From Bacillota bacterium (GTDB taxonomy: Bacteria; Bacillota; Dethiobacteria; DTU022; PWGO01): 64,000 nt of DNA. The position numbers and the translations under genes are program-made. Position 1 is the first letter of the stretch. Each line of letters begins with the position of its first letter. The stretch covers positions 62,001 through 126,000 of the forward strand of contig JAAYSV010000006.1 of the NCBI GenBank assembly GCA_012518215.1. Direction: 5' to 3'. Positions 51,008 through 60,240 of the stretch are shown in pieces. The notes under the pieces were generated by a model. That model was not told where the DNA came from and searched no databases. It saw only the letters and a program-made list of their open reading frames with translations.

Positions 51008-52005
51008 TGGCTACCGATAACTTTACAAAAATTGTAGATGTGATAAGAGAGGAAGAATCCTTTCTTGTTGCTTCTCACTTCCTGCCAGATGGTGACAGCG
51101 TGGGTTCCTCCCTGGCTCTGGCCCGTTCCCTCATCCGGAACGGTAAAAGAGTGATGCTTTTCAACCGTGATCCGATTCCGGTCAAGTATCAGTTTTTGAA
51201 TCATGCAGATCTTTCCGCATTGATGATCAATGATTTTGCAGGTGATGCAGCAAAAACCAATCTGGTTGTTCTGGACTGCAGTGATTTTTCAAGATCCGGG
51301 CTTCTACCGGAATTGAAAAACAGTTTCAAGACGCTCATAAACATCGATCATCATGTGACCAATGAATATTACGGAACGGCAAATCTGGTGGTGCCCGAAG
51401 CCGCGGCAACCGGGGAAATCATATATGAACTCTTGAGACACGGACACTTTTTTATCGATGATCATATAGCCACGGCCCTGTATGTGGCAATAATTACCGA
51501 CACCGGTTCCTTCAAGTTCGAAAATACAACCAGCCAGACGCACAGGATTGTTGCCGATCTTCTGAATTACGATATCGATGTCGCTGCCATCTCGCAGCGT
51601 ATTTTTGACGAAAAACCGCTTGTATATTTTATGATTTTGAAGAAAGCTCTCTCCACACTGGAGCTCTGGGAAGGTGACAGGATCGCCGCGTTGACTGTTA
51701 GCCGGGATTTGCTTGTTCAGGAGGGTGCAGATATGGAGATCCTTGATGGGATGATAAACTACACCAAAAATATTGACGGTGTGGAGGTAGGCATCCTCTT
51801 TTTTATAGATCAGGACAATGAAATCAAGGTGGGCTTACGTAGCAAGAATGTCGATGTGAGCGTGATAGCGGATCGTTTTGGCGGGGGCGGGCATGTCAGG
51901 GCTGCAGGGTTTCGCCACAAGGGCCCCTACCATGATTTGAAAAGAAAAACGATCGCCGCGGCGGCCAGGCTGATAGATACAGGTACGGAAGGGTTGGGGC
52001 ACTGA
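51007..52005 (+). CDS. nrnA: Bifunctional oligoribonuclease and PAP phosphatase NrnA
   Basis: 332-residue DHH-DHHA1 phosphodiesterase that degrades nanoRNAs and 3'-phosphoadenosine-5'-phosphate. Motifs: ASHFLPDGDSVGSSLAL, VVLDCSD, INIDHHVTNEYYG (DHH), AIITDTGSF, and the glycine-rich DHHA1 GGGGHVRAAGF near the end. Overlaps rbfA by one base. Confidence 0.95.
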   Translation: MATDNFTKIVDVIREEESFLVASHFLPDGDSVGSSLALARSLIRNGKRVMLFNRDPIPVKYQFLNHADLSALMINDFAGDAAKTNLVVLDCSDFSRSGLLPELKNSFKTLINIDHHVTNEYYGTANLVVPEAAATGEIIYELLRHGHFFIDDHIATALYVAIITDTGSFKFENTTSQTHRIVADLLNYDIDVAAISQRIFDEKPLVYFMILKKALSTLELWEGDRIAALTVSRDLLVQEGADMEILDGMINYTKNIDGVEVGILFFIDQDNEIKVGLRSKNVDVSVIADRFGGGGHVRAAGFRHKGPYHDLKRKTIAAAARLIDTGTEGLGH

Positions 52006-52033
52006 TCCGATCTGCATTGACATGGAGATTTTT

Positions 52034-52963
52034 ATGAATGCCATCCTGAATATTTTAAAACCCTCGGGTATGACCTCCCATGATGTTGTTTCTTTTGCCA
52101 GGAATAAATTGCCCGGTATCAAAGTAGGGCATGCGGGGACTCTCGATCCGGCAGCATCCGGTGTTCTGCCCCTCTGTCTGGGTAAAGCTACCCGGATCTC
52201 GTCTTTCCTGCTGGAAGGGGATAAGGGGTACCGGGGGGAGATCATGCTGGGGATAGCTACCGATACGTTTGACGGTGATGGGCGGATAACCTGTCAGAAA
52301 CCGCTCGGGGTGCCAGGGATTGATCCGGAACGGGTTCGAGCCGTGCTGCGAAAAAATATCGGGAGGATGGAACAGGAGCCGCCTTCTTTCTCTGCTATAA
52401 GGTACCGTGGGAGGCGGTCCTACGAATGGGCGCGGAAAGGTAAAACAATCAAACTTCCGCCTCGCAAGGTGAGCATTTATTCTTTAAAATTGGTGCAATA
52501 CATGGAAGGAAGTTTCCCACGCATCATTTTTGATGTAAAATGTTCACATGGTACATATATCAGATCCCTGGCAGTCAAAATCGGAGAGGATCTGGGTTGC
52601 CCTGCTCATCTTTCCTTTCTTTTAAGGACATCGGTGGGGCCCTTTACCATAGATAGAACGGTAACGATAGAGGATCTTGGAAAAGCGGTGGAAGAGAACG
52701 GTATCGGGGAAATATTCTTGCCCATCGATATTGCCCTGTTACATATGCCCGAAGTGGTGGTTGTCAAGGAAGCGTTGCGCTATCTGGTTCATGGGAATTA
52801 TCTTTACGCAAATCAAGTTTCAAGCCCGGATGGCGAACCTCCAGTCCCGGGCAAAGTGTACAGGGTTTACGGCCCCGAAAGGGAATTCTGGGGTCTGGGG
52901 GAATGGACAAGGGTAGAAAAGGGGATCATGTTCAAGCCAACAAAGTTGTTGCGATTATGTTAA
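52034..52963 (+). CDS. truB: tRNA pseudouridine(55) synthase TruB
   Basis: 309-residue enzyme making pseudouridine-55 in the T-loop of tRNAs. Motifs: ILKPSGMTSHDVV, KVGHAGTLDPAASGVLPL containing the catalytic aspartate, and SYEWARKG. ATG 52034 is preferred because GGAG lies six bases upstream; the ATG at 52022 precedes that site. Located between nrnA and ribF, the usual Firmicutes order. Confidence 0.96.
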   Translation: MNAILNILKPSGMTSHDVVSFARNKLPGIKVGHAGTLDPAASGVLPLCLGKATRISSFLLEGDKGYRGEIMLGIATDTFDGDGRITCQKPLGVPGIDPERVRAVLRKNIGRMEQEPPSFSAIRYRGRRSYEWARKGKTIKLPPRKVSIYSLKLVQYMEGSFPRIIFDVKCSHGTYIRSLAVKIGEDLGCPAHLSFLLRTSVGPFTIDRTVTIEDLGKAVEENGIGEIFLPIDIALLHMPEVVVVKEALRYLVHGNYLYANQVSSPDGEPPVPGKVYRVYGPEREFWGLGEWTRVEKGIMFKPTKLLRLC

Positions 52964-52978
52964 TAAAGAGGGTTCAGA

Positions 52979-53959
52979 ATGCAAATCGTTTTCGGATTGG
53001 ACAATTTGCCATCGGCGTGCAGGGAAAACATTTTTTTGGCACTGGGAAATTTTGATGGCGTACATAAAGGCCATCAGCATGTTATCAGAACGGCGGTAGA
53101 AGCAGCCAGATCCTGCGGAGGAAATAGCGCCGCATTGATATTTGATCCCCATCCGGCCCATGTTGTCAGGCCTGAAGGGAATTTGCTTTTGCTATCCGAC
53201 CTTGAAGCCAAGGGAGAGATCCTCGGGGCACTGGGGCTGGATTACATGATCGTGGAACCTTTCAGCGAGGAAACTTCACGTTTTTTACCCGAAGAGTTTG
53301 TGAAAATTTATTTAAAGGGGAAAATAGGGGTAAGGGGTGTAATTGCAGGTTTCGATTACACTTTCGGCCGGGGGGCAGCCGGAAACATCTCCCATTTGAA
53401 GGAATGGGGTGATATATTGGATATTGATGTGCGGATCTGTTCACCGGTAAACGTGGAAGGAAAACAGGTAAGCAGTTCTGCAATCCGTGAACTGATTGTT
53501 GCCGGGAAGGTCAGGCAAGCCTGCAAATTGTTGAACTACCATTATTTTCGCCACGGCAAGGTTGTTCCCGGGGCGGGAAGGGGAAAGGACCTTCTCGGTT
53601 TTCCCACGGCAAATGTCAGTTTTGATCCGTCCATGGTCCTGCCCGGCAAGGGGGTATATTGCACGATCGTAAAACTGGATGGGCAACTGTTTGTCGGTGC
53701 AGCCAATATAGGGGTACGCCCAACATTCCCGGACCAGGATCTGGCAGTTGAAATCAACATAGTCGATTATCATGGGGATCTGTACGGCCAGATATTGACG
53801 GTTTACTTTATTGATAAAATCAGGGATGAGATTGCTTTTTCCAGTGCCGATGAATTGAAAATGCAGATCGCGGCAGATATAGAAACTATCAGGCGGAAAG
53901 CGGAAGGTTCTCTGCCGCTTCTTTTACCCGGTGGGTACAAATACGGGGTGACTAAATAA
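52979..53959 (+). CDS. ribF: Bifunctional riboflavin kinase/FAD synthetase
   Basis: 326 residues. The N-terminal FMN adenylyltransferase domain shows LGNFDGVHKGHQHVI and FDPHPAHVV. The C-terminal riboflavin kinase domain shows GAGRGKDLLGFPTANV and AANIGVRPTF. Converts riboflavin to FMN and FAD. It lies 15 bases after truB. No FMN riboswitch precedes it. Confidence 0.96.
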   Translation: MQIVFGLDNLPSACRENIFLALGNFDGVHKGHQHVIRTAVEAARSCGGNSAALIFDPHPAHVVRPEGNLLLLSDLEAKGEILGALGLDYMIVEPFSEETSRFLPEEFVKIYLKGKIGVRGVIAGFDYTFGRGAAGNISHLKEWGDILDIDVRICSPVNVEGKQVSSSAIRELIVAGKVRQACKLLNYHYFRHGKVVPGAGRGKDLLGFPTANVSFDPSMVLPGKGVYCTIVKLDGQLFVGAANIGVRPTFPDQDLAVEINIVDYHGDLYGQILTVYFIDKIRDEIAFSSADELKMQIAADIETIRRKAEGSLPLLLPGGYKYGVTK

Positions 53960-54095
53960 TTTGCATGCCCTGTTAATTTGCGTCATTTTCTGATATCATT
54001 ATGCCATTAAACAAAATGAACCATGGGCTAGGTTTTACGAATCCCGCCGTTTTACTTGGCTTATGGCGATTTATCGAAGGGGAGGTGAGTATCAA

Positions 54096-54362
54096 GTGCT
54101 GAAGCAGGAAGAAAAACGCAATCTGATCAATAGTTTCCGTTTACATGATAGTGACACCGGTTCTCCCGAAGTTCAGATTGCGCTGCTGACGGAAAGGATC
54201 AACAATCTGACCGAGCACCTGAAAAGCCACAAGAAGGACCACCATTCCCAGCGTGGTCTTTTGAAGATGGTTGGAAAGAGGAGGGGGCTTCTAAATTATT
54301 TGAGGAACAACGCCCCGGACCGTTACCAGTCCATACTGTCAAAACTCGGGCTGAGGAAATAA
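54096..54362 (+). CDS. rpsO: 30S ribosomal protein S15
   Basis: 88-residue ribosomal protein: [26 protein letters not shown] and [24 protein letters not shown] (shown in parts: [32 protein letters not shown]). GTG 54096 is chosen because GGGGAGGTGA lies just upstream and the result has the family's usual length; the frame is open 11 codons further 5'. The 136-base gap after ribF may hold a separate promoter, but none is clear. Confidence 0.96.
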   Translation: MLKQEEKRNLINSFRLHDSDTGSPEVQIALLTERINNLTEHLKSHKKDHHSQRGLLKMVGKRRGLLNYLRNNAPDRYQSILSKLGLRK

Positions 54363-54394
54363 TTCATGACAGGCAGCTGCTTGACTTGGCCAAT

Positions 54395-54420
54395 CAAAGC
54401 GGGGTGAAGGCCCCGCTTTG
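54395..54420 (+). other. Perfect 10-bp hairpin between rpsO and pnp
   Basis: CAAAGCGGGG (54395-54404) and CCCCGCTTTG (54411-54420) enclose a 6-base loop. No T-run follows, so it is unlikely to be a terminator. In other bacteria the rpsO-pnp spacer contains an RNase-processed hairpin through which PNPase represses its own synthesis; this hairpin is in the right place. Confidence 0.65.
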
Positions 54421-54444
54421 AAATTGAAAAGGAGGAAATGTATT

Positions 54445-56601
54445 TTGGATACGTTCAAGTTGGATTTGCAAGGACGGGAATTGCTATTGCAGACCGGGAA
54501 ACTGGCAAAACAGGCTGGAGGATCGGTACTTGTAAGATACGGCGATACCGTCATTCTGGTTACGGCCACGGTTTCGGATCAACCGAGAGAAGATGCCGAT
54601 TTTTTCCCGCTTACCGTGGACTACGAGGAGAGGCTCTATGCTGTTGGCCGTATACCGGGTGGGTTTATCAAAAGGGAGGGCAGGCCGACGGAGAAGGCCA
54701 TACTGGCAGCAAGGCTCACGGATCGCCCCTTGCGGCCGCTTTTCCCTCAGAAGTTCCGTAACTCAGTTCATATCGTGACCACCGTTTTTTCTGTGGATCA
54801 GGATTGCCCTCCGGAGACACTTTCCATCATCGGTGCTTCAGCGGCTCTTTCTATTTCCAGGATCCCCTTTGACGGACCGGTGGGGGCGGTGGTTGTGGGT
54901 ATGGTGGATGATATGCCTGTGATAAACCCTACCGTGGAGCAGATGGAAAAAAGCATCATCAATTTGATTGTTGCCGGAACCGCAGATGCGATCATGATGA
55001 TTGAATCATCGGCAGCCGAGATTGGCGAGGAAAGGTTGCTGGCCTGTATCGAGGCTGGTCATGAACAGATCAAGCGAATCGTGGAACTGCAGGAAAAAAT
55101 CGTGGAACAGAAAGCTGTTCCCAAGATGGAGGTGCCCGAGGCCGAAGAACTTCCCCGGGAAGTGGAAAATGAGGCCAGGCAGGCACTGTCCCGTGAAATC
55201 CGGGCAGCATTTGATGTTCATGAAAAACTGGAAAGAGAAAAACAGCTGGAACATGTCAAGGAGGCGTTTTTCGAACAGTACAATGAACTCTATCCCGACC
55301 ATGAGGCGGCAATCAAGGATGTATTTGAATCCTCAATGAAAGAGACCCTGCGTACAATGATACTGGAAGAAAACATCAGGCCCGATGGAAGAAAAGCCAA
55401 TCAGATCAGGGAAATAAGTTGTGAGGTGGGGATCTTGCCCCGTACCCATGGCTCTGCACTGTTCACCAGGGGGCAGACACAGGTGTTGAACGTCTGTACT
55501 CTCGGGGCGTTGAGAGACATGCAAATTCTTGACGGCCTGGGGGTAGAAGAATCAAAGCGTTTCATTCACCACTACAATTTTCCGCCATTCAGCGTTGGGG
55601 AAGCCGGTTTCATAAGAGGCCCGGGGAGGCGGGAAATCGGGCATGGTTCTCTTGCCGAGCGGGCTCTGGAGGCGACAATTCCGAACGAAGATGATTTCCC
55701 GTATACGATCAGACTGGTTTCCGAGGTGCTGGAATCAAACGGTTCGTCATCGATGGGCAGTGTCTGTGCTGCTTCCATGGCCCTGATGGATGCCGGGGTG
55801 AAAATCAAAAAAGCCGTTGCTGGCATTGCCATGGGCATGATCAAGGAAGATGGAAAGTATGTCATTCTTTCTGATATACAGGGTATCGAGGATTTTCTGG
55901 GAGATATGGATTTCAAAATTGCCGGAACCAGGGATGGAATAACGACGATGCAGATGGATATAAAGGTCAAAGGTCTTTCCCGGGATATCATGGCCGAAGC
56001 TATCTCCAAGGCCAGGGAAGGTTATCTGTACATCATGGATATCATGGACGAAACCATCTCCAGGCCCAACGACGATCTTTCCCCCCATGCACCACGTATC
56101 ATCACCATGCAAATCGATGTTGATAAAATCCGGGATGTGATCGGCCCCGGTGGGCGGATGATCAACAAAATCATCGCTGATACCGGTGTGGGGATAGATA
56201 TTGAATCTGACGGGAAAGTATATATATCTGCTGTGGACAGGGATGCCGGGCAGAAAGCTCATGATATAATCGAAAGTCTGGTAAAAGAAGTGGAACCCGG
56301 CGAAAAATATCTGGGTAAAGTGACCCGTGTGGAAAAATACGGCGCATTTGTTGAAATATTGCCGGGCAAAGAAGGCCTCGTTCATATTTCACAGCTCGAT
56401 TTTGCACGGGTGGATAAAACCGAGGATGTCCTCAATCTTGGCGACGAAGTGCTGGTCAAGGTTATCGGTATAGACGAGAGAGGAAGAATCGATTTATCCC
56501 GGAAAGAAGCCATGACGAGGCCTGCCAATCAAAAACGGTCATTTGAAAAAGGTCGGGATAGAGATCGCAAAAGACCTTTTCCGCCACGCAGGAATCGCTA
56601 G
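54445..56601 (+). CDS. pnp: Polyribonucleotide nucleotidyltransferase
   Basis: 718-residue PNPase, the 3'-5' phosphorolytic exoribonuclease. TTG 54445 follows GGAGG by nine bases. Two RNase PH domains are separated by a helical domain; the first has [21 protein letters not shown] (in parts: [16 protein letters not shown]) and the second [13 protein letters not shown], with [20 protein letters not shown] domain ([16 protein letters not shown]) and an S1 domain ([20 protein letters not shown]) end the protein, followed by a basic tail. Confidence 0.97.
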   Translation: MDTFKLDLQGRELLLQTGKLAKQAGGSVLVRYGDTVILVTATVSDQPREDADFFPLTVDYEERLYAVGRIPGGFIKREGRPTEKAILAARLTDRPLRPLFPQKFRNSVHIVTTVFSVDQDCPPETLSIIGASAALSISRIPFDGPVGAVVVGMVDDMPVINPTVEQMEKSIINLIVAGTADAIMMIESSAAEIGEERLLACIEAGHEQIKRIVELQEKIVEQKAVPKMEVPEAEELPREVENEARQALSREIRAAFDVHEKLEREKQLEHVKEAFFEQYNELYPDHEAAIKDVFESSMKETLRTMILEENIRPDGRKANQIREISCEVGILPRTHGSALFTRGQTQVLNVCTLGALRDMQILDGLGVEESKRFIHHYNFPPFSVGEAGFIRGPGRREIGHGSLAERALEATIPNEDDFPYTIRLVSEVLESNGSSSMGSVCAASMALMDAGVKIKKAVAGIAMGMIKEDGKYVILSDIQGIEDFLGDMDFKIAGTRDGITTMQMDIKVKGLSRDIMAEAISKAREGYLYIMDIMDETISRPNDDLSPHAPRIITMQIDVDKIRDVIGPGGRMINKIIADTGVGIDIESDGKVYISAVDRDAGQKAHDIIESLVKEVEPGEKYLGKVTRVEKYGAFVEILPGKEGLVHISQLDFARVDKTEDVLNLGDEVLVKVIGIDERGRIDLSRKEAMTRPANQKRSFEKGRDRDRKRPFPPRRNR

Positions 56602-56638
56602 ATTCAAAGCGGGCGGCCAGGTGCATAATTGAACATGG

Positions 56639-56678
56639 AAGTGCATATCTATAATCAAAAAAAAAGAGGTATGCACTT
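56639..56678 (+). promoter_or_regulatory. Inverted repeat enclosing the ribosome binding site of the first deacetylase-like gene
   Basis: AAGTGCATA (56639-56647) and TATGCACTT (56670-56678) are exact complements. The 22-base loop contains the AAAGAGG site, and the second arm ends directly at the TTG start at 56679. A structure here could modulate translation after pnp. Confidence 0.5.
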
Positions 56679-57389
56679 TTGTTATGGTTGAATATCCCCA
56701 GGAAACAGCTGCTCAGATTGCTCATCATTCTGCTTGTTTTGCTGGCTGGTGTCTTGTTTTACAGTACGATAATAAGCACTGCGGATGACGGCCCCTATTA
56801 TTTCAGTGATACTTCCCAGCCACAGGCAGCTCTCACTTTCGAGGTCACATGGGGTGAAGGGAACCTGAAAGAAATTCTGGCTATCCTGAAAGATGAGAAG
56901 GTGAAAGCCACCTTTTTCGTCAGTGGAGCCTGGATTGAAAATTTCCCTGAAAAAGCCAAAGAGATACTACTTCAGGGGCATGAATTGGGCAAGTATTCTT
57001 TTTCCAGTATCCCCTTTACTTACCTGACCGAGGAAGACATGACCATCGAATTTGAAAATTTCAATCGGCTTGCTGCCGAAATACTGGAGTACCGTCCCGG
57101 AGTTTTTCGACCCCCGCTGGGAGAATACAATGAAATTTTGCTCGACGTGGCGAAAAAGAATGGTTACCAAACTGTTCTTTGGTCAATTGATTCCCGTGAC
57201 CTGGTGGCCAATGACAGCGAGGAGATCATCGAGTGGATATCGGAGAAACTCCATCATGGAAGCATCATCAATTTTCGTACCAGCAGCGACCATACCACCG
57301 TTGCTTTACCCTTGATCATAAAACATATCCGGAAATCCGGCTACGACGTGCTGGACGTATCCCGGCTGATAGAAAACCATAATAAATGA
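56679..57389 (+). CDS. Polysaccharide deacetylase-like protein with lost metal ligands (YlxY position)
   Basis: 236-residue NodB-fold protein with an N-terminal membrane anchor (about 10-30). It aligns with sporulation-type deacetylases: LTFEVTWGEGNLKEIL, VKATFFVSGAWIENFP, QGHELGKYSFSS, FRPPLGEYN. The catalytic Asp of the usual FDxxWG motif is Glu, and both histidines of the HSxxH-type zinc motif are replaced (KYSFSS). It is therefore probably not an active metal-dependent deacetylase. The position right after pnp matches ylxY in Bacillus. The TTG start lies eight bases after AAAGAGGT. A second such gene follows 17 bases downstream. Confidence 0.8.
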   Translation: MLWLNIPRKQLLRLLIILLVLLAGVLFYSTIISTADDGPYYFSDTSQPQAALTFEVTWGEGNLKEILAILKDEKVKATFFVSGAWIENFPEKAKEILLQGHELGKYSFSSIPFTYLTEEDMTIEFENFNRLAAEILEYRPGVFRPPLGEYNEILLDVAKKNGYQTVLWSIDSRDLVANDSEEIIEWISEKLHHGSIINFRTSSDHTTVALPLIIKHIRKSGYDVLDVSRLIENHNK

Positions 57390-57406
57390 AAGGAGCGTGA
57401 AGGATA

Positions 57407-58426
57407 ATGCGGAAAAGGACCTTGTTCCTTGCCGGTTCAGCTAGCAGGATCAAAAGAATCATGTTCGTTCTGGCTATCATAATCCTGCTAATATTTGCAG
57501 CCAAACTGATCGTCTCGGCTTACCATACCAAGATGACCAGTGTGGAGAAGGGGGTCGTATTCTGGGAAAAAAATGTGGGAAAATGGTCTCGGGATGATGT
57601 AGAGAAATACGTAAAGAAGATCGCAGCCCGGGAAATTCGTCAGCCGATCGATGCCGAAATTGACCTGGCCAATAAAATGATCGTCCCCGAAGTCAGCGGG
57701 ATGCGCATAGATGTCGATGCTACGGTTGAAAAGATCATGGATGCAGAGCCCCATGAGAAGGTATTGCCTCTTTACCGACAGATAAACGCACGTATCAAAT
57801 GGGATGATTACCCTGCATTGCCGGCTTCCCGGGGGAATCCCAATGAAAAGTGTGTTTCCTTGATGATCAATGTTGCCTGGGGAGAGGAGTACCTTTCTGA
57901 ACTGCTTTCGGTTTTGAGAGATGAAAATGTAAAGGCGACTTTTTTCATTACCGGAAAATGGGCCGAAAAGAATCAGAAATGGGTTCAAAAAATTGCCGGG
58001 GATGGCCATGAACTTGGGAGCCACGGTTATTCGGATGCAGAGGTGATGACCGATCTCAACAATGACGAAATAGAAAAGTCATTGCTGGCTACCAACGAGA
58101 TACTGTATGAAGCCAGTGGGAAAGAACCGAAGTATTTTACTCCCCACAAAGGTGAATATAACCAGCTCGTTCTGGAAATAGTGGCACGGAATTCCATGCG
58201 TACGGTGTTGTGGTCTCTTGATACGGTGGATTGGCGTGACCAGATTGAAAAAATGGAAAGCAGTATCAAGGAGAATGTCAAGGGTGGGGATATAATCTTG
58301 ATGCATCCCACCAGGGACATTTCCGAGCTGTTGACCAGGATTTTACCTTTCATGAAAGAAGAGGGGCTGCATGTTGTCACGGTAGATGAACATCTGTCTT
58401 CTTTTCCCTTTTTTGATGGCCCATAA
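57407..58426 (+). CDS. Polysaccharide deacetylase-like protein with N-terminal peptidoglycan-binding-like domain
   Basis: 339 residues: membrane anchor (about 15-38), a domain at about 55-135 (IDLANKMIVPEVSGMRI, then ATVEKIMDAEP), and a NodB fold from about 150. Motif 1 reads LMINVAWGEEY, with Asn in place of the catalytic Asp; motif 2 reads GHELGSHGYSD, keeping the first His but with Asp for the second; THHP-like residues near the end include ILMHPT. Metal binding may be weakened or different. Its middle domain resembles the one in the VanW protein encoded next. ATG 57407 follows an AAAGGAG site. Confidence 0.82.
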   Translation: MRKRTLFLAGSASRIKRIMFVLAIIILLIFAAKLIVSAYHTKMTSVEKGVVFWEKNVGKWSRDDVEKYVKKIAAREIRQPIDAEIDLANKMIVPEVSGMRIDVDATVEKIMDAEPHEKVLPLYRQINARIKWDDYPALPASRGNPNEKCVSLMINVAWGEEYLSELLSVLRDENVKATFFITGKWAEKNQKWVQKIAGDGHELGSHGYSDAEVMTDLNNDEIEKSLLATNEILYEASGKEPKYFTPHKGEYNQLVLEIVARNSMRTVLWSLDTVDWRDQIEKMESSIKENVKGGDIILMHPTRDISELLTRILPFMKEEGLHVVTVDEHLSSFPFFDGP

Positions 58427-58462
58427 CCCGGTATATAGAACAAAAGAGGGGAGACAATAGGG

Positions 58463-59314
58463 ATGGCCAGGTTCAAATTTTTCAATTACAAATTCTTGCT
58501 CCTCGTCCTTTTGATATCGGCAGTCATATTTTTTCTGGTTTTCAACCCCCTGGACAGATACAAACGCTGGAGATACGGAGTCAAAAGCGGGGTCAGGCTG
58601 GAAGGCCTCCTGGTGGAGAGGTTGCTTGAAGACGAATTGATAGATATAATAGGCCGCGCTGCTCCGAGTATAGAAGTTCCCCCCAGAAATGCTTTTGTTG
58701 ATCACAAGAACAACGAGCTGGTACCTGAAGTAAATGGCAAGAAGATACATACTTCCATGACCGTGGAGAAGTTGCTCAACGCTGGTTCCGACTCATGGGT
58801 TTCACTGGAAATCATAGATATAGATCCACTGATCACTGTTTCTCTATACGAGAGTATTGCGAACGAGATCGGCCGTTATCAGACATGTATCGGGGGCGGT
58901 GGTGGACGTGCCGAAAATATAATTCTGGCTACCTCCTTGCTTGACAATTATCTTCTTTCGCCCGGTGAAGTTTTTTCCTTCAACAAGGCGGTCGGTCCGA
59001 TCACCTGGGAAAGGGGTTTCAGGTACGCACCGATAATTTCCGGCGGGGCTATCGTGCCGGGGATTGGAGGGGGATTGTGCCAGGTTGCATCGACTCTTTA
59101 TAACGCCGTTATGAACGCCAGCCTTGAAGTGGTGGAAAGGACCCCGCACAGCCGCCCCGTGGGATATGTCCCCCGCGGGAAAGATGCCACCGTATCTACA
59201 AACATCGATTTCAAGTTCCGGAATAATACCGGGGATTTCATTCTACTCAGGACCTCCAATGCCGGAAACATGATCAACATTTCCATACTGAACAACGGGG
59301 ATAGGGATTCTTGA
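58463..59314 (+). CDS. VanW-family protein
   Basis: 283-residue membrane-anchored protein (hydrophobic residues about 10-28) with a peptidoglycan-binding-like middle domain (about 70-125: LVPEVNGKKI, MTVEKLLNAG) and a C-terminal VanW domain (about 145-260: LSPGEVFSFNKAVGPITWERGF, in parts SPGEVFSFNKAVGP; GGGLCQVASTLYNAVMNA). VanW proteins occur with vancomycin resistance genes and in cell-wall loci; the reaction is unknown. It forms an operon with the two deacetylase-like genes. ATG 58463 follows AGGGGAG. Confidence 0.9.
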   Translation: MARFKFFNYKFLLLVLLISAVIFFLVFNPLDRYKRWRYGVKSGVRLEGLLVERLLEDELIDIIGRAAPSIEVPPRNAFVDHKNNELVPEVNGKKIHTSMTVEKLLNAGSDSWVSLEIIDIDPLITVSLYESIANEIGRYQTCIGGGGGRAENIILATSLLDNYLLSPGEVFSFNKAVGPITWERGFRYAPIISGGAIVPGIGGGLCQVASTLYNAVMNASLEVVERTPHSRPVGYVPRGKDATVSTNIDFKFRNNTGDFILLRTSNAGNMINISILNNGDRDS

Positions 59315-59369
59315 CAACAGTTTCTTCAGCATGTACCTTCAAAGTAAATGAAGAAATGGAAGTGAACTG

Positions 59370-59819
59370 ATGAAAACTGTCAAGGTCCACATCAAAAAAA
59401 TCAATGAAAATGACGGACTGCCCCTGCCTTCATATATGACCGGGGGGGCTGCAGGAATGGATCTCCATGCCGCCATTGACGGTGCCATTACAATTGAACC
59501 TGGGCAACGGGTGCTTGTTCCCACGGGAATAATTGTTGCTCTGCCGGATGGGTATGAAGCTCAGCTGAGGCCGCGAAGCGGATTGGCCATCGATCACGGT
59601 ATAACCGTTCTCAACACACCCGGAACGATTGACTCCGATTACCGGGGCGAGATCAAAGTAATATTGATAAATCTGGGCTCTCGCAAATATACTGTTGATA
59701 GGGGGGATCGTGTCGCCCAGCTGGTCGTCAAACCGTGCCCGACGATAGAACTCCTTCTTTGCAATGACCTTCCTTCCACGGGGAGGGATTCAGGCGGATT
59801 CGGGCACACGGGCCGGTAA
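59370..59819 (+). CDS. dut: Deoxyuridine 5'-triphosphate nucleotidohydrolase (dUTPase)
   Basis: 149-residue trimeric dUTPase with all five motifs: GAAGMDLHAA, RPRSGLA, NTPGTIDSDYRGEI, GDRVAQLVV, and the C-terminal RDSGGFGHTGR (usual R-GSGGFGSTG). It removes dUTP to prevent uracil in DNA. Positioned between the VanW gene and ymxH. Confidence 0.96.
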   Translation: MKTVKVHIKKINENDGLPLPSYMTGGAAGMDLHAAIDGAITIEPGQRVLVPTGIIVALPDGYEAQLRPRSGLAIDHGITVLNTPGTIDSDYRGEIKVILINLGSRKYTVDRGDRVAQLVVKPCPTIELLLCNDLPSTGRDSGGFGHTGR

Positions 59820-59899
59820 TCATGACCTGAAGCAACCGACTGTATGACAAACTTGAATTTGTCCGTGCCCTATCATTTCTGAACAAAGTGAGGAAAAAA

Positions 59900-60151
59900 A
59901 TGAGATTGAGTGAAATTGCCCGCAAAGAACTTATTGATTTTAACGAGGGAAGATTCTGGGGGCCTGTAGGACGGGCGGATCTGATGATCGATGAAGAAAG
60001 CGGAGCTATAAAATCATTGGTCCTGGGAAGGGGCCGCTTTGCGGGTTTTGCCCAGAGTGAGGAGATTGCCATACCCTGGTCAGCGATAATCAAAGTCGGT
60101 AAAGATGTAATCATTATCGATATAGATTCCCGGAAAACAGGCATGGATTAG
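59900..60151 (+). CDS. ymxH: YlmC/YmxH-family PRC-barrel sporulation protein
   Basis: 83 residues with a PRC-barrel pattern: MRLSEIARKELIDFNEG, DLMIDEESGAIKSLVL, EIAIPWSAIIKVGKDVIIID (in parts: IPWSAIIKVGKDVIIID). ATG 59900 follows GTGAGG. YmxH precedes spoVFA in Bacillus; here one extra gene lies between. Confidence 0.85.
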   Translation: MRLSEIARKELIDFNEGRFWGPVGRADLMIDEESGAIKSLVLGRGRFAGFAQSEEIAIPWSAIIKVGKDVIIIDIDSRKTGMD

Positions 60152-60176
60152 AAAAGTGGCCATGGATGCTCATGGT

Positions 60177-60206
60177 GCATAAAATGCCCCCTTTGGGAAG
60201 ATACTA
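60177..60206 (+). promoter_or_regulatory. Possible forespore (sigma-F/G-type) promoter
   Basis: GCATA (60177-60181) and GATACTA (60200-60206) are 18 bases apart, close to the GHATR / CATNHTA pattern for sigma-G. They lie 35 bases upstream of the glycine-rich protein gene. The match is only suggestive. Confidence 0.3.
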
Positions 60207-60240
60207 ATGGACGTATCATCAACAAGGGGGATAGCTGTTT

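Noticed and set aside
54395-54420. rpsO-pnp hairpin as an intrinsic terminator
   Set aside because: The stem is strong but is followed by a purine-rich stretch containing the pnp ribosome binding site, not T residues.
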